From the NCBI RefSeq assembly GCF_017357425.1, contig NZ_CP014571.1:4278001-4342000 (forward strand): 64,000 nt of DNA, in the 5' to 3' direction. The translations under genes and the position numbers were made by a program. The notes beneath the pieces are model-generated. The model did no database searches. It was not told where the DNA came from and worked only from the letters and a program-made list of their open reading frames with translations. Of the stretch, positions 57,600-64,000 are shown one piece after another. The stretch is from Arthrobacter sp. D5-1. GTDB lineage: Bacteria; Actinomycetota; Actinomycetes; Actinomycetales; Micrococcaceae. Position 1 is the first letter of the stretch. Each line of letters begins with the position of its first letter.

Positions 57600-58037
57600 G
57601 TAAAACAAATCAAACAGACACAACCACACCCACCGGAAATAACGGCCGGCACGGCTGCACAAAATTCGAAACCAGCTGAAAACCAGACCACCACACACGG
57701 GGGTGCGCAATGATCCAGCCATAATTTCAACCAATCAATAAAACAATCGGTATCAACAAACTTGGCACACTATTGAGTTCTCAAACAACAGACCCCCCAA
57801 AACATCACCCACAGCACACCACACAAAGCAGCGCACCCAAACAGGGCCATTGGAAAAGAAGAGTTATTTTTGGCCGCCTACCGAACCGTACACACCTTCC
57901 GGCTTTCCGTTTCGCACCCGGCGACTCAGAAAACAATACACGCCCCCAACCCCCAACGCAAATCCACCCCACACCCAACCCCACCCACCCCAAACCCACC
58001 CCCAAAACCCCACCAAACCGCCGTCGGGCGCTGGCTC
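57600..58037 (-). promoter_or_regulatory. rRNA leader and promoter region, operon 1
   Basis: A 438-bp region without a gene between the hydrolase stop and 16S. A boxA-like TGTTGTTTGAGAACTCAATA lies on the minus strand at 57771-57790, as in other actinobacterial rRNA leaders. Further upstream is an AT-rich block (57851-57872) that may hold the promoter, and a C-run tract at 57942-58015 (G-runs on the transcribed-sense strand). I could not fix the -35 and -10 boxes with confidence. Confidence 0.6.
57942..58015 (-). other. G-run tract with quadruplex potential on the minus strand
   Basis: About ten runs of three to five C on the plus strand, hence G-runs on the minus strand separated by one to seven bases. 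It lies just after the hydrolase stop and before the rRNA leader. Many sets of four runs satisfy the usual G-quadruplex pattern. No repeat unit is exact. Confidence 0.6.
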
Positions 58038-58919
58038 CTAGCGCTTCATCAGCTCCCGCAACGCAGCGCTGACGGCGCCGGGATTTTCCTCGGCCATGAA
58101 GTGGCCGCCGTCAAAGGTCATGTGACGGAGGTCAGGCGCCCAGGCGCCCCAGAGAGCGGCAGCGTCATAGCCCAGCACAGCTCCCCAATCCTGCTGCATC
58201 ACGGTGACGGGCATCTCCAGAGTGCGTCCGGACTCACGGTCGGCCCGATCATGCGTTACATCGATGCCGGCAGAAGCGCGGTAGTCCGCAACGATCGATG
58301 CCACCGCCCCACGTGATGCCCTCAGATACTCCTCCCGATAAGACTCCGGAATCGCGTCAGGGTCAGCGGTCCACCCATCCAGGAATGAGGCGAAAAACGC
58401 ATCGGCCGTAGCTTCAATCATGGACTCCGGGATTCCGGCAGGCTGGGCCATGAGGTACAGGTGCCACGCCACCTTGGCATCGGCACCCCGGAGAATGTCC
58501 CACATGTCCAAGGTTGGCAGCACGTCCAGTGACAAAAGATGGGTCACTGCGTCAACGTGATCCAGCCCAGCGCGAATGGCAACCAGCGCACCGCGATCAT
58601 GACCGGCGAGGGCAAAACGCTGATGGCCCAGGGCCCGTGCTGCTGCAACGACGTCGGCCGCCATGGTGCGTTTGGAGTAGGTCTCTTCTCCGTCCTCCAG
58701 GGGCTTATCACTCGCACCGTATCCTCGAAGGTCCGGGCAGATGACTGTGTAATCCGCCGCCAGGTCGGCGGCGACGTGACGCCACATCAGATGCGTCTGG
58801 GGGAAGCCGTGCAAAAGTACGACGGCGGGTCCACTCCCCGCGACGGCAACGTTCAGTTCCACATGGGGTGCTGCAGGGACGCGATGGTAGGTAGCTTCGG
58901 GCAGCAATTTCAACGTCAT
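58038..58919 (-). CDS. Alpha/beta hydrolase (haloacetate dehalogenase/epoxide hydrolase-like)
   Basis: A 293-residue alpha/beta-hydrolase. 'PAVVLLHGFPQTHLMWRHVAADLAADYTVICPDLRGYGASDKP' is the N-terminal signature. The nucleophile is Asp108 in 'LAGHDRGALVAIRAGLDH', with the following Arg109, as in fluoroacetate dehalogenases. 'LSLDVLPTLDMW' and a C-terminal His in 'DGGHFMAEENP' complete the triad. The segment 'AWHLYLMAQPAG' aligns with the halide-binding HW pair of fluoroacetate dehalogenase, but the Trp appears to be Leu. Dehalogenase activity is therefore uncertain and another esterase or epoxide hydrolase role is possible. Divergent from a SARP regulator. Confidence 0.88.
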   Translation of the reverse strand: MTLKLLPEATYHRVPAAPHVELNVAVAGSGPAVVLLHGFPQTHLMWRHVAADLAADYTVICPDLRGYGASDKPLEDGEETYSKRTMAADVVAAARALGHQRFALAGHDRGALVAIRAGLDHVDAVTHLLSLDVLPTLDMWDILRGADAKVAWHLYLMAQPAGIPESMIEATADAFFASFLDGWTADPDAIPESYREEYLRASRGAVASIVADYRASAGIDVTHDRADRESGRTLEMPVTVMQQDWGAVLGYDAAALWGAWAPDLRHMTFDGGHFMAEENPGAVSAALRELMKR

Positions 58920-58994
58920 GGGGGTCTCCTTCTCCGGATGTGTTCCCCCTACTATCCCGCCGCCGAATCAGCGGCGAATCAGCCGACTCTGCCG

Positions 58995-59022
58995 TTTGCT
59001 TGTCGGGGCCCGTGACTACGAT
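58995..59022 (+). promoter_or_regulatory. Candidate promoter of the SARP gene (leaderless)
   Basis: TTTGCT (58995-59000) and TACGAT (59017-59022) with a 16-bp spacer. The GTG start at 59029 is six bases after the -10 box, so the transcript is probably leaderless. The divergent hydrolase starts about 100 bases away. Confidence 0.45.
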
Positions 59023-59028
59023 TGACCC

Positions 59029-60909
59029 GTGAGTACGCCGCAGATCCGAGTTCTCGGCCCCATCGAGGTGAGTGTTGACGGGGTCCGGTTGGAACTGTCC
59101 AAGCGCAGGCATCGGGAGATCATCGCGATCCTGGTCGCGCTGCGGGGCCGGGCCATTCCCACCGCGGACCTTGCCGAAGAACTATGGGATGGCATGCCAC
59201 CGAACGGAGCAGTGGGAGCCATCCGAAGCTTCGTTGGCGAGCTGCGGCGAATCCTTGAACCACACCGGAAGCCCCGAACCTTGGCCTCCGTCCTGGTCAC
59301 GGTTGCTGACGGCTACGCGTTGCGGCTCGACGCCGACGCGGTGGACGCCTGGCGCTTTGAAACGACCGTAGCCAGGGCAGTTGGGGCCGATCCCGCCGAC
59401 GCTGATTCACGTTTGTCTGCTGCCCTCGCGGAGTGGAACGGAAGCCCATACCAGGAATTTTCCGAGCGTCCCTGGGCGGTACCTGAGGCGACGCGGCTGA
59501 GCGGGCTGCGGCAGACCGCCGTCGAACGCTGTGCCGAAGCCCGCCTCGCAGACGCCCGGCCAAACGAGGCTGCGGCCATCCTGGAAACGCATGTCACGGC
59601 CAACCCGTGGCGCGAGGAAGGATGGCGATTGCTGGCTCTGGCTCTGTACCGGAGCCGCCGCCAAGGCGACGCTCTTGCCGTGCTTCGCAAGGCACGACGT
59701 CAGCTGTCCGACGAACTCGGGCTGGACCTCAGCCCCGCCCTCGCAGATCTGGAGACCCGGATTCTCCGCCGGGACCCACAATTGGATCGGCCAAAGCCAG
59801 CCAGTTTGGCCCCGATTGCCAGCGCCTATTCCAGTGGCGGCGTGCGGGCCCAACTGGAGGCTTCGAATGCGGTGTTGGGCAGCCTTGCGGTCGCCGGCGA
59901 TCTCCAGACAGCCCGTCAGCAACGTCTTGCTGCCATCGAGGCGGCCGCCGGCCTCAACGATCCCGAACTCGCTGCGAGAATCATCGGAGGTTACGACGTC
60001 CCCGGGATATGGACTCGAACAGACGATCCCGCGGCTGCTGCCGCTGTGGTCGCCGCAGCTGAGGCTGCCTTGGCTTCACCCGCCCACCTCAGCGACCGCA
60101 GCCGGGCCCGCCTTCTCGCGACGATCGCCATGGAGTCCCGCGGAACGGCGAGCAGACAGGCCGAAGCGGCCGAGGCCGTTGCGTTAGCCCGAAATGTAGG
60201 CGGCAGCCACCTTCTTTGCTTTGCCCTGAGCGCCCACTTCATGCAGGCATTCGCCTACGCAGGCCTGGCAAAGCACCGCGATGACATCGGCCGGCAGCTG
60301 ATAGCAACAGCGTTCGACGCCGATTCACCCACCTTTGAGATTAACGGGCGTCTGATTCGGATGCAGGCCCTGTGCGCTTTGTCCGACGTTGATTCCGCCC
60401 TTCGTGAAGCCAATGCAGTGGATCAACTGGCCGTGCGGCACGAGCGCCCCTTGGCAGCGGTCTTCACCCAATGGTTCCGCTGGACGTTCCTCGACGGCGG
60501 TGCGACGCCTCCTGTTCCTGAGGAAATGCCAGGCTTCAGCGAGGGAATCCTTGCGTTTGCGTCGTTCACCCGACAACTACGCAACGGGGAGGAACTGGTT
60601 GACGGGGACTTCGGCCCCTACGAACCATGGGTGCGTCCCCTTCTGTTGCTGCGCTCCGGTCACCAAACCATGGCAGCAACCGCACTTCGGCAGCTATCGG
60701 ATCCGCCCCGGGACCTCTTGTTGGAGGCCACTTGGTGTGTGATGGCCCAGACTGCCTGCGAACTGCGTGAACCATCCATGATCGGCCGGGCCCTTACGGC
60801 ACTAACGCCAGCCAGCGGAGAACGAGCAGCCGGGAGTGGTGTGGTTGATGCCGGCAGCGTTGACCACTATCTGGGAATGCTCCGGGCTGCAGGGGCTGGC
60901 CCGGGGTAG
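59029..60909 (+). CDS. SARP-type (BTAD) transcriptional regulator without NB-ARC domain
   Basis: A 626-residue regulator. The first 95 residues form an OmpR-like winged helix ('IRVLGPIEVSVDGVRLELSKRRHREIIAILVALRGRAIPTADLAEELW'). Residues from about 100 to 245 are the bacterial transcriptional activation domain with 'RLADARPNEAAAILETHVTANPWREEGWRLLALALYRSRRQGDALAVLRKARRQLSDELGLDLSPALADLETRILRRDP'. The remaining 380 residues look helical and TPR-like, with no Walker A, so it is not an AfsR-type NTPase. Divergent from the hydrolase at 58038, the nearest target candidate. Both lie in the 3.3-kb segment between two rRNA operons. Confidence 0.88.
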   Translation: MSTPQIRVLGPIEVSVDGVRLELSKRRHREIIAILVALRGRAIPTADLAEELWDGMPPNGAVGAIRSFVGELRRILEPHRKPRTLASVLVTVADGYALRLDADAVDAWRFETTVARAVGADPADADSRLSAALAEWNGSPYQEFSERPWAVPEATRLSGLRQTAVERCAEARLADARPNEAAAILETHVTANPWREEGWRLLALALYRSRRQGDALAVLRKARRQLSDELGLDLSPALADLETRILRRDPQLDRPKPASLAPIASAYSSGGVRAQLEASNAVLGSLAVAGDLQTARQQRLAAIEAAAGLNDPELAARIIGGYDVPGIWTRTDDPAAAAAVVAAAEAALASPAHLSDRSRARLLATIAMESRGTASRQAEAAEAVALARNVGGSHLLCFALSAHFMQAFAYAGLAKHRDDIGRQLIATAFDADSPTFEINGRLIRMQALCALSDVDSALREANAVDQLAVRHERPLAAVFTQWFRWTFLDGGATPPVPEEMPGFSEGILAFASFTRQLRNGEELVDGDFGPYEPWVRPLLLLRSGHQTMAATALRQLSDPPRDLLLEATWCVMAQTACELREPSMIGRALTALTPASGERAAGSGVVDAGSVDHYLGMLRAAGAGPG

Positions 60910-60956
60910 GCGCTGTTGGGGTGTGTGGGTGGTTAGGGGTTGGGTGGTTAAAGGGG

Positions 60957-60985
60957 AAGAGCCCCGACCTGTGGTCGGGGCTCTT
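60957..60985. terminator. Terminator of rRNA operon 2
   Basis: AAGAGCCCCGACC (60957-60969) and GGTCGGGGCTCTT (60973-60985) with a 3-nt loop. It is near identical to the terminator after operon 1 but with one base changed at the stem base. It begins 47 bases after the SARP stop. Confidence 0.85.
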
Positions 60986-60996
60986 GCCTTAATGGT

Positions 60997-61116
60997 TGTC
61001 CGGCGGTGTCCTACTCTCCCACACCCTCCCGGGTGCAGTACCATCGGCGCTGTGGGTCTTAGCTTCCGGGTTCGGAATGGGACCGGGCGTTTCCCCCACG
61101 CTATGACCGCCGTAAC
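60997..61116 (-). rRNA. rrf: 5S ribosomal RNA, operon 2
   Basis: Same sequence as the operon 1 copy, offset by 8889 bases. Ends are approximate. The downstream spacer differs from operon 1 by a 2-bp indel and a substitution near 61138. Confidence 0.93.
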
Positions 61117-61272
61117 TCTGTTACCCGTCCCGGCCCCCGTTTTGGTGGGGGTGGGTGGGAAGACTTGTGGTTACAACTGTGGTGTTGTTATTTAGTTGTT
61201 GGTTCCGGCAACCCTTGGTGCGGGTTGTTGTTCGGGAACCACATAGTGGACGCGTGCAGTGTGTTGTGTGGT

Positions 61273-64000
<2,728 letters not shown>

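Overview
The window is GC-rich, densely packed actinobacterial chromosome. The rRNA genes, the leaderless-looking starts, the isomerase-type xylose, arabinose and rhamnose pathways and the aspartate decarboxylase suggest a member of the Micrococcaceae, probably Arthrobacter or Paenarthrobacter. This is recognition from the sequence, not a database result.

Layout. (1) 1-2655: end of a sugar-type catabolic operon (Gfo/Idh/MocA oxidoreductase, DUF993 aldolase-like protein, sugar phosphate isomerase/epimerase), closed by two hairpins. (2) 2.9-4.4 kb: two small proteins and a YihY/BrkB membrane protein. (3) 4.5-21 kb: a sugar island with a ROK repressor divergent from xylAB, a LacI regulator, araBDA plus an aldose 1-epimerase, and a LacI regulator divergent from a rhamnose operon (mutarotase, isomerase, fused aldolase/dehydrogenase, kinase). 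No sugar transporter is present. (4) 21-30.5 kb: panD, an AEC transporter, an OtsB-like/GH15 trehalase fusion, a luciferase-like monooxygenase divergent from an orphan binding protein, a threonine/serine dehydratase, a GNAT enzyme and a secreted FG-GAP protein. (5) 30.6-38 kb: a seven-gene minus-strand operon with a polar-amino-acid-type ABC transporter, three luciferase-like flavin monooxygenases and a DUF1684 protein. I infer uptake and oxidative cleavage of an organosulfur or other S/N-substituted compound. (6) 38-49.3 kb: FAD/NAD(P) protein, GNAT, HerA-like ATPase, a membrane-anchored protein, a thioredoxin/NHL protein overlapping a CopD-CtaG fusion, HU and another GNAT. (7) 49.4-52 kb: a patatin-like gene frameshifted in a short repeat, followed by an ISL3-family insertion sequence with a perfect 8-bp target duplication. 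(8) 52-64 kb: one complete 16S-23S-5S operon and the 5S and part of the 23S of a second, both on the minus strand and near identical, separated by an alpha/beta hydrolase and a divergent SARP-type regulator.

The least expected structure is a family of four dispersed imperfect palindromes of exactly 66 bp (14695, 22576, 27709, 40157). All share the same ends and core, and each lies within a few bases of, or overlaps, the 3' end of a gene. Two of them supply stop codons and C-terminal residues. Other points of interest are the loss of phosphatase motif I in the OtsB-like domain, the monooxygenase operon with its orphan paralogous binding protein, a G-run tract just upstream of the rRNA leader, and a leader peptide with hairpins before the broken patatin gene.
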